A stretch of DNA of 64,000 nt from Nostoc sp. NMS9 (GCF_017114995.1 NZ_JABXKL010000050.1:24725-88724), one strand, 5' to 3'. Counted from the stretch's first letter, positions 54,341 to 63,807 are shown. Translations and numbers: made by a program. The notes: generated by a model from the letters alone, not told the origin.

Positions 54341-55541
54341 AAGTTATATTTAGGTAAAATGCGATCGGTGTTCTTTACTAATAGAGTCCTCTTTATTATT
54401 AATCTCAGCTTCCTTCAGTCAGGTCATCTGATCGGTTGATCTATGACTCACCCAAAAGGGTGAGCTAATTGAGTGATACAAACAGCAATGGAAGCTCAGT
54501 TGAGTCTAGACACAACAAAGATTGGTTGAAATTTTCAAGTACTTACAGCAGAATTCAGAATTCAGGAGTAATATCAAGTCCGGGTAATTAGTTATGATTC
54601 CCACAGTCATTGCACCCCACCTCGCCAAAGCTACGCTTTGTCTCCCCTAAGAGCTTGCGGGGAGGCAGGGTGGTTTCATACAACGACAGGACTTACGCAA
54701 CTGGCACAGTGCGATCGCTATTTAACAAGTGGTGGGGGTTTAAGTCCCCTGGCTAAGAAGGGCAGCAGGTTTTGTGTCGGGGTTCAATCCCCGTTACAAA
54801 ACGTAATTGCGTTAGCGTAGCGGTAGCGAGTCCGCGTACTCTTACAGAGAAGCAAGCTACGCTTTTAGCGTCTCGAAGAGAGCGTCATTGCGAATTGCGA
54901 ATTAGTTTAATAGTATTTATGTACTATATAAAAGTGGCTTACTCAGAGGGAATTGCTAAAATTAGTAACAGTAATTGGCTGTGTTAAGTATTCTTCAAAT
55001 CATGAGAAAATTAGTTGAGGATACCTAAAATAAATCCTATAGTTTATGAGATTTTTATAAAACAGGTATTACAATCTATCAAATTAAGCATGGATTGTTA
55101 TCAAATTATTTAGTTCAGCAACTAAAACGTCCGGCTGTTCCCATGTTTATAGCGTAGTTGTTCCTCGTTCCCAGTCCAAAACTGGGAATGCATTCACTGA
55201 GTCTCTGACTCAATGTCTGACTGGAGGCAGGCAGAGCCTCTAAATCAGGCATTCCCATGCAGAGCATAGGAACGAGATCAACGAGAAAACAATGGAAAAT
55301 CAAGCTTTTTTCGACTTGTGTGTACACCGTAGCCCAATTTGGGACAGGGGAGCATAATTCTCCAATTCCCCTTCTCCCATGTTGGGAGAAGGGGTTAGGG
55401 AATGAGGGCAACTCTAGACGCTTTCTCTTACCTAATTTTTACCTTAAGTTGACACCAATGAACATGTTGTGCCTCTACTCGTGTACTTAATTTACCTGAA
55501 ATACACTATGTGTAGCGAAAAAGCGGTTGTAAATAGTAACT
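54341..55541. other. 1.2-kb region of dispersed repeats, no gene
   Basis: Contains a TCATGTCCGG-family repeat end (54573-54620), two hairpins that resemble tRNA T-arms (54733-54750, 54778-54793), a repeat with CTCGTTCC / GGAACGAG ends (about 55148-55288) and an end of the TACAGC family (55460-55513). No coding frame has a plausible start and composition. It looks like a landing zone for repeats. Confidence 0.6.
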
Positions 55542-56420
55542 CTACCAATTGCGCCATCCACCTTTAGGTGCAAGTTCATTATTAGTAGACTTCAGCCCGT
55601 GACTTTGCAACAGAGTTTGATATTCGGTGCTGCTTGCCCAACGGTCAATTTCTCGCGCCCGTAGCACTGGTACTGGATGGGTTAATTGAGCTGTACGGGC
55701 AGCTTTGACCATTTCACCCAGTTCTGTCTTGCTAATATCATCGTAAGCGCGGGCTTGGGCAACAAAGGCATCAAGATTCAGTTGGGGCGCTAAGGTGGGA
55801 GAACCACCTGCCAACTTCATCAACACGGACATAACAACTTTCGGGTCTTGGGTTGCTAGTAATGCAGCGCGATCGCAGGTAAACTCAGCACAACGTACCC
55901 ATTCCAAAAGTTGCGCCTGTATGGCTTGGGCAACAAAGGTGCCGACATTGGGCACAATTGCCGCAGCTAATATTAGTAAATTTACAGGTGTCAAGTAAAC
56001 GCTATGGTCACACTTGAGATGCCCTAACTCGTGGGCGATTACTGCCTGTATTTCCTCTGGTGTAAGAATATCAATCAGGGAAGTGTGTAGCACAACAAAA
56101 GGCTGCTTACCCCGCACAGCAAAAGTATAGGCGTTAGGAGCCGGATGTTGCCTGACGTACAACTGGGGAGGATCTATATCCAGGATTTTACAGGCGTCTA
56201 ACAACAGCTTGTATAAATCAGGCAGTTGCTTTTCACCCACCAGAATGCTAGAGGCAATATTTTCCACATAGAAAACCTGCTCTGCCATTGGCCCGAGCCA
56301 ATTTCGCACCAACATATCTATGCCTGGTATCTGCTTGAGCGCTCTGGTAGCTTCCAGGTCTAATGGATGACGAAATGAGTCAGCTTTTAAACCAATCAGC
56401 GGGGTTTTGAAGAAGGACAT
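55542..56420 (-). CDS. M48-family metallopeptidase
   Basis: 292 residues starting MSFFKTPLIGLKADSFRHPL; nine more codons upstream are open but unlikely. The zinc site is IAHELGHLKCDH (HExxH), with the third ligand in CAEFTCDRAALL. A membrane segment (LTPVNLLILAAAIVPNVGTFVAQAI) lies between them, as in integral M48 proteases of the HtpX/Ste24 type. It likely takes part in membrane protein quality control. A cyanobacterial M48 variant without further TM helices at the N-terminus. Confidence 0.9.
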   Translation of the reverse strand: MSFFKTPLIGLKADSFRHPLDLEATRALKQIPGIDMLVRNWLGPMAEQVFYVENIASSILVGEKQLPDLYKLLLDACKILDIDPPQLYVRQHPAPNAYTFAVRGKQPFVVLHTSLIDILTPEEIQAVIAHELGHLKCDHSVYLTPVNLLILAAAIVPNVGTFVAQAIQAQLLEWVRCAEFTCDRAALLATQDPKVVMSVLMKLAGGSPTLAPQLNLDAFVAQARAYDDISKTELGEMVKAARTAQLTHPVPVLRAREIDRWASSTEYQTLLQSHGLKSTNNELAPKGGWRNW

Positions 56421-56575
56421 AGTGCAACAAGCTATAAAAAAACACAACTATGGAATCTGGCTGGATAGATAAACAGCCTCCCACAGTTAGTATAACGATT
56501 TCAGTAGGGGGTTTCCTTTCTTGCATAGTTCCAAATTTTATAGTCAAATATAATCAGACATGATAAAACTTGGGT

Positions 56576-57133
56576 TTAAGCAACACCACTTTTAGCACGT
56601 TCGCGCCGGAACAATGGAGTTATTCGCCTTGGATGCACTACCAAGCATCCCCTATCCCTTAGAATAGATTTGAGACAATCAAACCCTTCAGGATTACTTT
56701 TTCTGCCGATATTGTACCCTGCGTTCACGTCGGCATGAATCTTAAAACCACTTTTACTCACATACCATGCCCGTTGAATGCGTCGCCCTGAGAAAACGTG
56801 TTTTACCTTGGTGTGAGGTTCATAAGTTGGGATAATGTCCCAATCAATAAACGAAGCCCTACTGGTGTAGGATTCTTCTGTAACCTTGACAGTGATGCCA
56901 ACTCGTTCTAACTTGTAAGTCAGCATCTCGATAAATTTAGTGTGTGGTATCTGTGTAAAATTTTGGTTTGTTCGCTTACCTAAATTAAGATGTGTTTTCC
57001 ATTGTTGATTTTTACCTATTGAAACGTGAGTTACTCCAAGAGAGAGAAATTCATCCACAATCATTTTTGTGGATTGATGTAAATATGAATCCACAAAGTT
57101 GTTGCGGTTGCGAACAATATTTGTAATACGCAT
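56576..57133 (-). pseudogene. N-terminally truncated IS200/IS605-type TnpB
   Basis: 185 residues that match only the C-terminal half of TnpB: VSIGKNQQWKTHLNLGKR, then NQNFTQIPHTKFIEML, the RuvC-II Glu in VKVTEESYTSRASFID, and the RuvC-III Asp in KIHADVNAGYNIGRK. The RuvC-I Asp and the N-terminal REC-like half are missing, so it cannot cut DNA as TnpB does. It lacks the CxxC zinc ribbon, which is common in the cyanobacterial form. The truncation coincides with a set of short direct repeats (57134-57200). No TnpA gene is near. Confidence 0.85.
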
Positions 57134-57200
57134 GCAATGGCCGCCTTGTTAATGCATCAGCCTACATTGTTAATGCAGTGGCCGCCTTGTTAATGCGTTC
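57134..57200. repeat. Short direct repeats at the TnpB truncation point
   Basis: The block ggccgccttgttaatgc occurs twice (57139-57155 and 57180-57196), with a shorter ttgttaatgc between, each preceded by gca(a/g)t. It overlaps the truncated 5' end of the tnpB remnant. Confidence 0.7.
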
Positions 57201-57300
57201 CCCTGCATTAAAAACGCTACGCTTTTACGCAAAACTGTACTAAGCATGAAGCCAGATTTAGTGGCACGATCAAAGGATGTCAAGTTTTTCTGTTGTCACT

Positions 57301-58521
57301 ATGAAGATATTGGTACTGAATGCCGGATCGAGCAGCCAAAAGATTTGTCTGTATGAAATTGCAGATGCAGCTTTGCCCACCCAAGCACCCCAACCCCTTT
57401 GGGAAGGGAAAATTAACTGGACTCAAGATCGGGGTATGGCAGAAATTGAGGTGAAAACTGCTACGGGTGCAACGCTGCAAGAATCAATCTCTGGTAATTC
57501 TCCACAGGCGCACCTCACCTATATACTCAATACACTTAGTCATGGGGCGACTAAGGTAATCGAGCGGTTGTCAGAAATCGATGTGGTGGGGCATAGGATA
57601 GTACATGGTGGAAAAGATTATCGAGATAGTGTGGTAATTACGGAGGATGTCAAAAAGGCGATCGCTGGTCTGTCTAACCTTGCTCCCGAACATAATCCAG
57701 CCGCTGTGGAAGGCATAGAAGCAATTGAAAACATCTTAAAAGATGTCACTCAAGTAGCAGTCTTTGATACCGGATTTCATGCCACTTTACCCGATGCAGC
57801 AGCAATCTATCCCGGCCCATATCAGTGGGTAGAGCAAGGTATTCGTCGCTATGGGTTTCATGGTATAAGTCATCAATACTGTTCTCAACGTGCTGTCCAA
57901 ATTCTCGGTCGAGATGTTGCACCTGAGCGGTTAATTATCTGCCATCTGGGGAATGGATGCTCTTTAGCGGCGATTAAAAACGGTCGCAGTATTGATACCA
58001 CTATGGGATTCACGCCCTTAGAAGGATTGATGATGGGTAGTCGTTCTGGTTCAGTCGATCCGGGGATTCTGATTTATTTGTTGCGGCACTGCAATTACTC
58101 TATCGAAAAGTTGGATGAGTTATTAAATAAAGCTTCTGGCTTAAAGGGAATTTCGGGTGTATCTAGCGATATGCGTGAAGTGAGAGAAGCGATTGCTCAA
58201 GGTAATTCCCGCGCTCAACTGGCGTGGGATATCTACGTACATCGCTTGCATTCTGGTATTGGCGCAATGCTCGCTAGTTTGGGCGGATTAGATGCTTTAG
58301 TGTTTACAGCAGGTGTGGGTGAACACTCTGCGGAAATTCGCCAAGCCACCTGTGAAGCCTTTGGGTTTATCGGACTGAAAATAGACCTTGAGAAAAATCA
58401 ACAGCAGCCAGTGGATGAGGATATTGCTACACCCGATTCGGCAGTAAGGGTATTAGTTATTCATACTCAAGAAGATTGGGCGATCGCCGGGCAGTGTTGG
58501 CAGTTGTTGAAACGTAATTAG
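57301..58521 (+). CDS. ackA: Acetate kinase
   Basis: 406 residues starting MKILVLNAGSSSQK; an in-frame ATG eight codons earlier (57277) is possible but does not fit the family. Motifs are complete: NAGSSSQK, VGHRIVHGG, FDTGFHATLP, RYGFHGISHQY, CHLGNGCSLAAI, TTMGFTPLEGLMMGSRSG and FTAGVGEHSAEIR. It makes ATP and acetate from acetyl phosphate and ADP, or the reverse. Phosphotransacetylase, its usual partner, is not next to it. Monocistronic. Confidence 0.95.
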   Translation: MKILVLNAGSSSQKICLYEIADAALPTQAPQPLWEGKINWTQDRGMAEIEVKTATGATLQESISGNSPQAHLTYILNTLSHGATKVIERLSEIDVVGHRIVHGGKDYRDSVVITEDVKKAIAGLSNLAPEHNPAAVEGIEAIENILKDVTQVAVFDTGFHATLPDAAAIYPGPYQWVEQGIRRYGFHGISHQYCSQRAVQILGRDVAPERLIICHLGNGCSLAAIKNGRSIDTTMGFTPLEGLMMGSRSGSVDPGILIYLLRHCNYSIEKLDELLNKASGLKGISGVSSDMREVREAIAQGNSRAQLAWDIYVHRLHSGIGAMLASLGGLDALVFTAGVGEHSAEIRQATCEAFGFIGLKIDLEKNQQQPVDEDIATPDSAVRVLVIHTQEDWAIAGQCWQLLKRN

Positions 58522-58633
58522 AAAGTCTGATTTAATTTGGGTAAGATTGTTTTAATATTTCAGCTAACCTAATCTTTTTCTGAAAATAGTCTTTCACGAA
58601 AAAATATCTTTTTCAATGCCTCACACCCGATTT

Positions 58634-59572
58634 TCAAGCTAGTAACCAACGAATAAAACCTTTACCAATTTGCCATACTATAAAGCTAAAAACCGATTGT
58701 AATAACGGCCCAATTAGTGATAAAAATAGCAAAAATAAGAAATCAGTGGGAGTAAAAATAAAAATACCAGAAGTGACACAACTTAGTCCCCATGCCAGCC
58801 AATTCCGATATTGAGAATTAATAGAAGTCCATCTTGGAAGTTGATTAACAAGCCAATGGCGAATAGTAGCAAATACAAAAGATGTTAATAGCCCAACAAG
58901 TATTGATAATGAAAGTGCTAAATGTAATTTCCAAGTGAAAAAAGCAGCAGGGAAAAGTGAAGCTAGTTCCCAAGCTAATAAATTTAATTTAGTCTGAAGA
59001 TAGCTTAGTATTTTTTCAATCAGCCAATAATGTACATAAACAATATTTAAACACTCAGGATTTTGGATAAAATTACTCCTGACTTTGTGAATTATGTCGC
59101 CATAAAATAAGATATTACTTTGTAAAACAATATCTTCTTCTTTCCACAAATATAAAGCTGATGTATCTTGTCTATAATACAAATTAAAAGTAAGTCCGTA
59201 CTGTAACGTCGATTTATTTTGTAATAATTTACTCCAAACTAATTTGATAAAACTTACTATAAAAGTGTCATCAAAAATTTTTAAAGTTTTAAAGTTTTTT
59301 TTAGCAACTACTAATTTCTGGTATTGCATACTATTATCACTAAAGCAGTTGTAGTACAAAAGATAAGCTATTAATTTTGGCGGGATGTACAGAGAGCAGC
59401 CTATTTTTTGCGCTTCCTCAATTTGTTTTAAAACTGCCTTATTTAGATAAAAAGCATACTGTCCTGGCTCAACCTTAATTTTAAGTTCAATAGGAGTGCT
59501 TTGAGGTATTTGCACAAAGAAAGAGAGTTGAACATCAGCTTCACGATCTGTGTGTATTTTATCAGCGTTCAT
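58634..59572 (-). CDS. Membrane protein, third gene of an unrecognised operon
   Basis: 312 residues starting MNADKIHTDREADVQLSF; the ATG overlaps the stop of the gene before it as ATGA, a sign of translational coupling. Residues 1-200 look soluble and beta-rich (LSFFVQIPQSTPIELKIKVE). The C-terminal 110 residues carry about four membrane helices (FPAAFFTWKLHLALSLSILV, WLAWGLSCVTSGIFIF, FLFLLFLSLIGPLLQSVFSF). This suggests a sensor or receptor-like cytosolic domain tethered to the membrane. I do not recognise the family. Confidence 0.75.
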   Translation of the reverse strand: MNADKIHTDREADVQLSFFVQIPQSTPIELKIKVEPGQYAFYLNKAVLKQIEEAQKIGCSLYIPPKLIAYLLYYNCFSDNSMQYQKLVVAKKNFKTLKIFDDTFIVSFIKLVWSKLLQNKSTLQYGLTFNLYYRQDTSALYLWKEEDIVLQSNILFYGDIIHKVRSNFIQNPECLNIVYVHYWLIEKILSYLQTKLNLLAWELASLFPAAFFTWKLHLALSLSILVGLLTSFVFATIRHWLVNQLPRWTSINSQYRNWLAWGLSCVTSGIFIFTPTDFLFLLFLSLIGPLLQSVFSFIVWQIGKGFIRWLLA

Positions 59573-60399
59573 TGTCGGGATAATTTTGCGATATTTTGTA
59601 CAATACCAATCAGAAAATCTAGTGTTCCACGCCACTGTTTCTCTCCAGCAACTACCCCTTCATTATGTATTTTTAGAATTAAATCTCTATCCCCTTCAGG
59701 TAATTGAAATAGCTTTTTATGGTAACGACTGATAATATCTCCATCTAACTGCATAACAGTTTGAGCATAAATAATATCAATATCTATGGTGGTAATGTTA
59801 CCACTATTAAGTGCCGCTTTAAGCTCAGACATTTTACGCAGTGTACGAATAAATTTATCATTATTCAAAAGTTCTTCAATCTCTTGCCACCTTTGCCGCA
59901 AACTTTTTAGATTATTTTCTTCTCGATCTGCAACAGGAGTTGGAGCAGGCAATATTGGTCGAGCCAACTTTATGTATACCTCATCAGTTGGAACAATATT
60001 TGCTTTATGTTCCACCTGATATTTAAGGCGCTCCTGATATTGAATTATCCTGGAGTCTGGCTCACTATTCTCATTACTTTGTTCAAGGAGAATGTAAAAA
60101 TATTCTCTTTCAAGTTGCGAAAATAGACTTGTATAACGCTTGCGTAGCTCTTGAGCTTGAGTTTTTTCTGGTTCTATTAAATCCTCTGGATTTGGAATTC
60201 CTTTGCTATCAAAGTAGTCTTTGTCATTTATTGAATAAATCTCTTCATACGCTTGCCAAGCATTAAACTTTGCACCAGTAATTTGGTCTACAACCATTGT
60301 ATTTACTTCTAAAGCTGTAATATCATCAACTAATCCATGTACAGATGAGACTACTTTTTCTAGCAAATCTTTGGCTTGTTCTTGAATTTTGTTAGGCAT
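59569..60399 (-). CDS. Helical protein, second gene of an unrecognised operon
   Basis: 276 residues, soluble, mostly helical and charged. The N-terminal segment (about residues 8-45) is EQAKDLLEKVVSSVHGLVDD, then ITALEVNTMVVDQITG; its 'LEVNTMV' block resembles LEITTWV in the first gene of the operon. The C-terminal half has LRQRWQEIEELLNN, LRKMSELKAALNSGNITTID and ISRYHKKLFQLPEGDRDLILKIHNEG. No enzymatic motif is visible. Its stop overlaps the next start (ATGA). Confidence 0.75.
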   Translation of the reverse strand: MPNKIQEQAKDLLEKVVSSVHGLVDDITALEVNTMVVDQITGAKFNAWQAYEEIYSINDKDYFDSKGIPNPEDLIEPEKTQAQELRKRYTSLFSQLEREYFYILLEQSNENSEPDSRIIQYQERLKYQVEHKANIVPTDEVYIKLARPILPAPTPVADREENNLKSLRQRWQEIEELLNNDKFIRTLRKMSELKAALNSGNITTIDIDIIYAQTVMQLDGDIISRYHKKLFQLPEGDRDLILKIHNEGVVAGEKQWRGTLDFLIGIVQNIAKLSRQ

Positions 60400-60434
60400 A
60401 GTTATAATTTCCTTGATTTCTCTAAAGCAAATTA

Positions 60435-60475
60435 ACCTACAGGTAGGATAAGCTCATATCCTGTAGGTATTTTTG
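60435..60475. terminator. Hairpin between first and second gene of the 58.6-61.0 kb operon
   Basis: A 9-bp stem, ACCTACAGG with CCTGTAGGT, 16-base loop. On the plus strand it is followed by atttttgg. On the gene strand (minus) no T-tract follows, so it may be an attenuator or processing hairpin that sets expression of the second and third genes. Confidence 0.45.
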
Positions 60476-60501
60476 GATTAATATAAATTAATAAATATCA
60501 A

Positions 60502-61011
60502 CTACTGGGGACGGGATAGCGATTGTTGTGAAGTTTTACGAGATTTCATAATTTCTATAAAAAATCCATACAACTTCTGCAAGCTTTCTATATTTTTTTG
60601 CATAATCTCCCGACTTTCTTTGATTTGAGTTAGATGAAATTCGCGAAGTTCTGTATATGGACCACTCCCAACAAATTGACTACCAACTTCATTATTTATA
60701 TCACCATCAATTAGATTGATTATAGTGTGCATTCGATTACCTATTTGAGCAATTTGCTGCCCTTGTGGTTGTTCTAACTGAGTAGATGATTCTGGAACCC
60801 AAGTGGTAATTTCTAGCTCGACAACTTCAACTATTGCTGTTTGAATAGCATTAATAATGTCATCAATATTGAATCCTTCTCCTTGAGTATTCAGTTTCTT
60901 AACTTTTCTTTTAAATTCACTACTTGGTTTACTAAAATGACTATTATTCTCCATGTTTTCGATGGCTTGACCATTACTTTCTGTGTTTTCGTTAAGAGTA
61001 TTATTTACCAT
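60502..61011 (-). CDS. Helical protein, first gene of an unrecognised operon
   Basis: 169 residues. The first 50 residues are Asn/Ser/Lys-rich and probably disordered (MVNNTLNENTESNGQAIENM). From about residue 50 a folded helical part begins: FNIDDIINAIQTAIVEVVEL, then EITTWVP, which resembles the N-terminal part of the next protein. Further on are IAQIGNRMHTIINLIDG and a helix-rich end with MQKNIESLQKLYGFFIEIM. No signal peptide, membrane segment or known motif. It starts a three-gene unit ending in a membrane protein. Confidence 0.7.
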   Translation of the reverse strand: MVNNTLNENTESNGQAIENMENNSHFSKPSSEFKRKVKKLNTQGEGFNIDDIINAIQTAIVEVVELEITTWVPESSTQLEQPQGQQIAQIGNRMHTIINLIDGDINNEVGSQFVGSGPYTELREFHLTQIKESREIMQKNIESLQKLYGFFIEIMKSRKTSQQSLSRPQ

Positions 61012-61546
61012 GACATTTTAGAGGTTACAGACATATTTAAATATAAACAAAACACAATTCTAGGTTAGATAAAATTTTTTAAGGCTTTTGCTCAAAAAAA
61101 GTAACCAAAGTCAAAAAAACTTAATAATTTCAGAAATTTTTACTAAAAAAAGTTATGGCTTTCCTAAAGTCAAATTTATCTTATAAAAAGAATAATACCA
61201 TGTTAGATTTTGGAGTTGCGGTTTGCAATGAGTCTAGCAATGCGGTAAGGTTTATCAGCTATTTTAAGTGGCTTTGATTCTGAAAGATTTATTTAATGAA
61301 TTAGCTTTTGGACGTTTCGTTCCAATCTGTAGAAATTAGATATTACTTATAAACAAAGAAACATAAACTATATCTCAGAAAAAAATCAAAGTTAGGTATA
61401 AAATAATACTAGCAATTAAGGTAATTTATTTTAGTCAACCTGTTTTTTATTTGGTCTAGCAAAGCGCAGACGCGCAAATGGGGCTGACTTTTCTTATACC
61501 ACTATGTATACAATAATATAACTATGATGATAAAGACAAAGGAAAT
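61012..61546. other. Divergent intergenic region, no gene seen
   Basis: AT-rich, about 535 bases between divergent genes; it should hold promoters for the three-gene operon (left) and the following gene (right). One repeat fragment (gcaaagcgcagacgcgcaaatgg) lies near 61459-61481. Confidence 0.45.
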
Positions 61547-62332
61547 ATGTTGTTATCTCGTCAGGTTTTTGCTACACCTGTTGTAATTTGTATGTGTATT
61601 TTAGGAGTTGGCTTGATTCAATTCCCTCAATTGCAAAAACTAATAAATAGAAAACAATCTGCCTCTTTAGAAACTCTAAAAAAAGAAATTAAATCTGAAA
61701 ATATCCGTCTGAATTTTCTCGAAAAAACGCCTAGCTTTGGTTATAATAACTTCATCGCAGATTTGGTGTATCTTAATTTTCTCCAATATTTTGGAGATAA
61801 TGAAATTCGGGATAAAACAGGTTACAGTTTAAGTCCAGAATATTTTGAAGTTATCCTAGAACGTGACCCGCGATTTTTAGCAGCGTATCGCAGTCTGTCG
61901 ATCAGTACTTCATTATATGCTGGTATGCCGGAACGTGCGATCGCACTGTCAGAGAAAGGCTTAAAATCAATATCTCCCTCAGTTCCCGAAAAGTCTTATT
62001 ATATATGGCGTTTTAAAGGAGTTGATGAGTTATTATTTTTAGGCAACGCTCAAGCTGCCCAACAGTCTTTTGCAACGGCGGCAAATTGGGCAAGTAAATT
62101 TTCAGATCCAGAAAGTCAGCGTATAGCTAATACTTCCCAAAGAACTGCTGAATTTCTGAGTCGAAATCCTAACAGTAAATATGCTCAAATTTCTACATGG
62201 TCAATGGTTTTAAATAATCATCCTGATGAAAGAACTCAAAAACGCGCAATTAAGGAAATCGAAGCCTTGGGAGGAAAAATAGTTACAACTCCTGAAGGTA
62301 CTAATAAAATTATATTTCCTCCTAAAGATTAA
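61547..62332 (+). CDS. Cyanobacterial TPR-like lumenal/periplasmic protein
   Basis: 261 residues. An N-terminal membrane helix (VVICMCILGVGLIQFP) is followed by a helical, TPR-like body: FLEKTPSFGYNNFIADLVYL, FLQYFGDNEIRDKTGYSLSP, EYFEVILERDPRFLAAYRSL, PERAIALSEKGLKSISPSVP. The 'YFGD..RD.TGYSLSPEYF..I..RDPRF' block looks highly conserved in cyanobacteria. Function is unknown; it is probably anchored in a membrane with the helical part outside the cytosol. Confidence 0.75.
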   Translation: MLLSRQVFATPVVICMCILGVGLIQFPQLQKLINRKQSASLETLKKEIKSENIRLNFLEKTPSFGYNNFIADLVYLNFLQYFGDNEIRDKTGYSLSPEYFEVILERDPRFLAAYRSLSISTSLYAGMPERAIALSEKGLKSISPSVPEKSYYIWRFKGVDELLFLGNAQAAQQSFATAANWASKFSDPESQRIANTSQRTAEFLSRNPNSKYAQISTWSMVLNNHPDERTQKRAIKEIEALGGKIVTTPEGTNKIIFPPKD

Positions 62333-62433
62333 ATTATTATTTATCACGAGTTGCAACAAGTGTAGTAAAGAATTATATGCGCCCAATTTTTTCAAATTTC
62401 TCACGCATGATTAGACCTCTTGTACAAATGCAA

Positions 62434-62535
62434 AATTTTCCCTCATCCCCCAACCCCTTCTCCCAATATTGGGAGAAGGGGAGCCAATTCAAAGTCCCTC
62501 TCCCAAGCTTGGGAGAGGGATTTAGGGTGAGGGCT
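62434..62535. repeat. Dispersed hairpin repeat (ccccaaccccttctccca type)
   Basis: Two G/C-rich hairpins, CCCCTTCTCCCAATATTGGGAGAAGGGG and a second of CCCTCTCCCAA / TTGGGAGAGGG, followed by gatttagggtgagggc. The same layout is at 33651-33752. It sits between ttagacctcttg (62410) and the next gene, so it may be a remnant of the TAGACCTCTTG MITE family. Confidence 0.65.
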
Positions 62536-62575
62536 TTTAATTCATGGAAGAAGTCTATTGAGTAAGGTAATACTG

Positions 62576-62995
62576 ATGTCAATACAATTGGCAGAATCTG
62601 ACTTTCAAATATTAGGGTGTTTTCCTGTTATTTCCCAACTGCGCCCTAACCTTGAGCAGACTAAGTTTGTAGAACAAGTTCGATATCAAATGACAGAAGG
62701 ATATCAACTGGCATTTTTGGAAGTAGAAAAGCAAGCTGTAGCAGTCGCTGGATTTCGCATTTCTAATTGTTTAGCATCAGGTAAGTTTTTATACATTGAT
62801 GATTTAGTTGTTGATGAGTTGAAACGGTCATACAGCTATGGTCAACAGTTATTTCAGTGGCTAATTGAATATGCCAGAAATCATGAGTGTAAACACCTGA
62901 GTCTGGATTCTGGTGTTCAGCGATTTGCAGCCCACAGGTTTTATCTGATGCAGCGTATGAGCATTACAAGTCATCACTTTTCAATGGAGTTGTAG
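62576..62995 (+). CDS. GNAT-family N-acetyltransferase
   Basis: 139 residues from the ATG at 62576, with AAGGTAA upstream; a TTG six codons earlier is less likely. GNAT pattern: AVAVAGFRISNCL (strand before motif A), IDDLVVDELKRSYSYGQQLF (degenerate Q/R-x-x-G-x-G/A motif, here RSYSYG) and LSLDSGVQRFAAHRFYL (motif B). The substrate is unknown. The class IV aminotransferase starts 17 bp after its stop, so they may be co-transcribed. Confidence 0.82.
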   Translation: MSIQLAESDFQILGCFPVISQLRPNLEQTKFVEQVRYQMTEGYQLAFLEVEKQAVAVAGFRISNCLASGKFLYIDDLVVDELKRSYSYGQQLFQWLIEYARNHECKHLSLDSGVQRFAAHRFYLMQRMSITSHHFSMEL

Positions 62996-63012
62996 CAACA
63001 AGCAATTTGGTT

Positions 63013-63807
63013 GTGACAAATAATATTTTTTGGTATGACGGCAAATTAATTCACTCTCAAACCCTAGAATTAAACATTAACGATCCGGGTTTACTTTATG
63101 GCGCAACTGTTTTTACAACATTGCGGGTTTATGAGAACTCTCTAGATAGTAATTTAACTAATTGGCAAGCACACTGCGATCGCTTACTCTTCTCACTACA
63201 AACTTTTGGCTGGCAGCAACCCGATTGGAAGCGTCTGCGTCAAGGCGCTCAAATTCTTCTCCCACACTTCCCCGTTCTCAGAATTACCCTCTTTCCCGAT
63301 GGACGGGAATGGATAACTGGTAGGTCATTACCACAAAATTTGACAGAAAAACAAAAAACTGGTGTTGTGTGTGCCGTTGCGAGTCCTGAATTCTCTCGCT
63401 CTCTCCCCTCTCATAAAACTGGAAACTATTTGAGTGCTTGGTTGGCAAAAACTAGCTTAGATGCTCAAGAAGCAATATTAGTCGATACTGAAGGAAATTG
63501 GCTAGAAACCAGTACAGGCAACCTTTGGGGATGGTGCGATCGCAGTTGGTACACGCCACCAATAAAGGCCAGAATTTTGCCGGGAATTGTGCGATCACAA
63601 CTTGTAAACTGGTTGCAAAACCACCAGCAGCCAGTGCGAGAGGAATCTTGGAGCGTCGAGTTAGTCCAGAGATTTGAAGCGATCGCCTACACTAATAGTG
63701 TGGTAGAAATTATTCCCATTCATACCGTTCATCTGCCTTCAGGGTCGCTACAATATAATCCCTACCATCATAGTTTTCAGCTAATAAGGGAGCTTTTTGT
63801 AGTATGA
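63013..63807 (+). CDS. Class IV PLP-dependent aminotransferase (PabC-like)
   Basis: 264 residues from GTG (63013); a TTG two codons earlier (63007) is an alternative. The fold-type IV pattern is clear: FWYDGKLIHSQTLELNINDP, GLLYGATVFTTLRVYE, PLP-binding Lys in SHKTGNYLSAWLA, EGNWLETSTGNLW, and PPIKARILPGIVRSQL. In cyanobacteria the closest functions are 4-amino-4-deoxychorismate lyase (folate) and branched-chain or D-amino acid aminotransferase; length and ILPGIVR fit the PabC-like group. Confidence 0.85.
   Translation: MTNNIFWYDGKLIHSQTLELNINDPGLLYGATVFTTLRVYENSLDSNLTNWQAHCDRLLFSLQTFGWQQPDWKRLRQGAQILLPHFPVLRITLFPDGREWITGRSLPQNLTEKQKTGVVCAVASPEFSRSLPSHKTGNYLSAWLAKTSLDAQEAILVDTEGNWLETSTGNLWGWCDRSWYTPPIKARILPGIVRSQLVNWLQNHQQPVREESWSVELVQRFEAIAYTNSVVEIIPIHTVHLPSGSLQYNPYHHSFQLIRELFVV

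Noticed and set aside
54733..54793. Two hairpins resembling tRNA T-arms (GGGGG-TTTAAGT-CCCC and CGGGG-TTCAAT-CCCCG)
   Set aside because: No acceptor, D or anticodon arms could be folded around them, and the second loop has six bases rather than seven. At most tRNA debris.
55115..55411. 98-codon minus-strand frame in the repeat zone
   Set aside because: Composed of two dispersed repeats (CTCGTTCC-type and cttctcccatgttgggag-type hairpin); no gene-like features.
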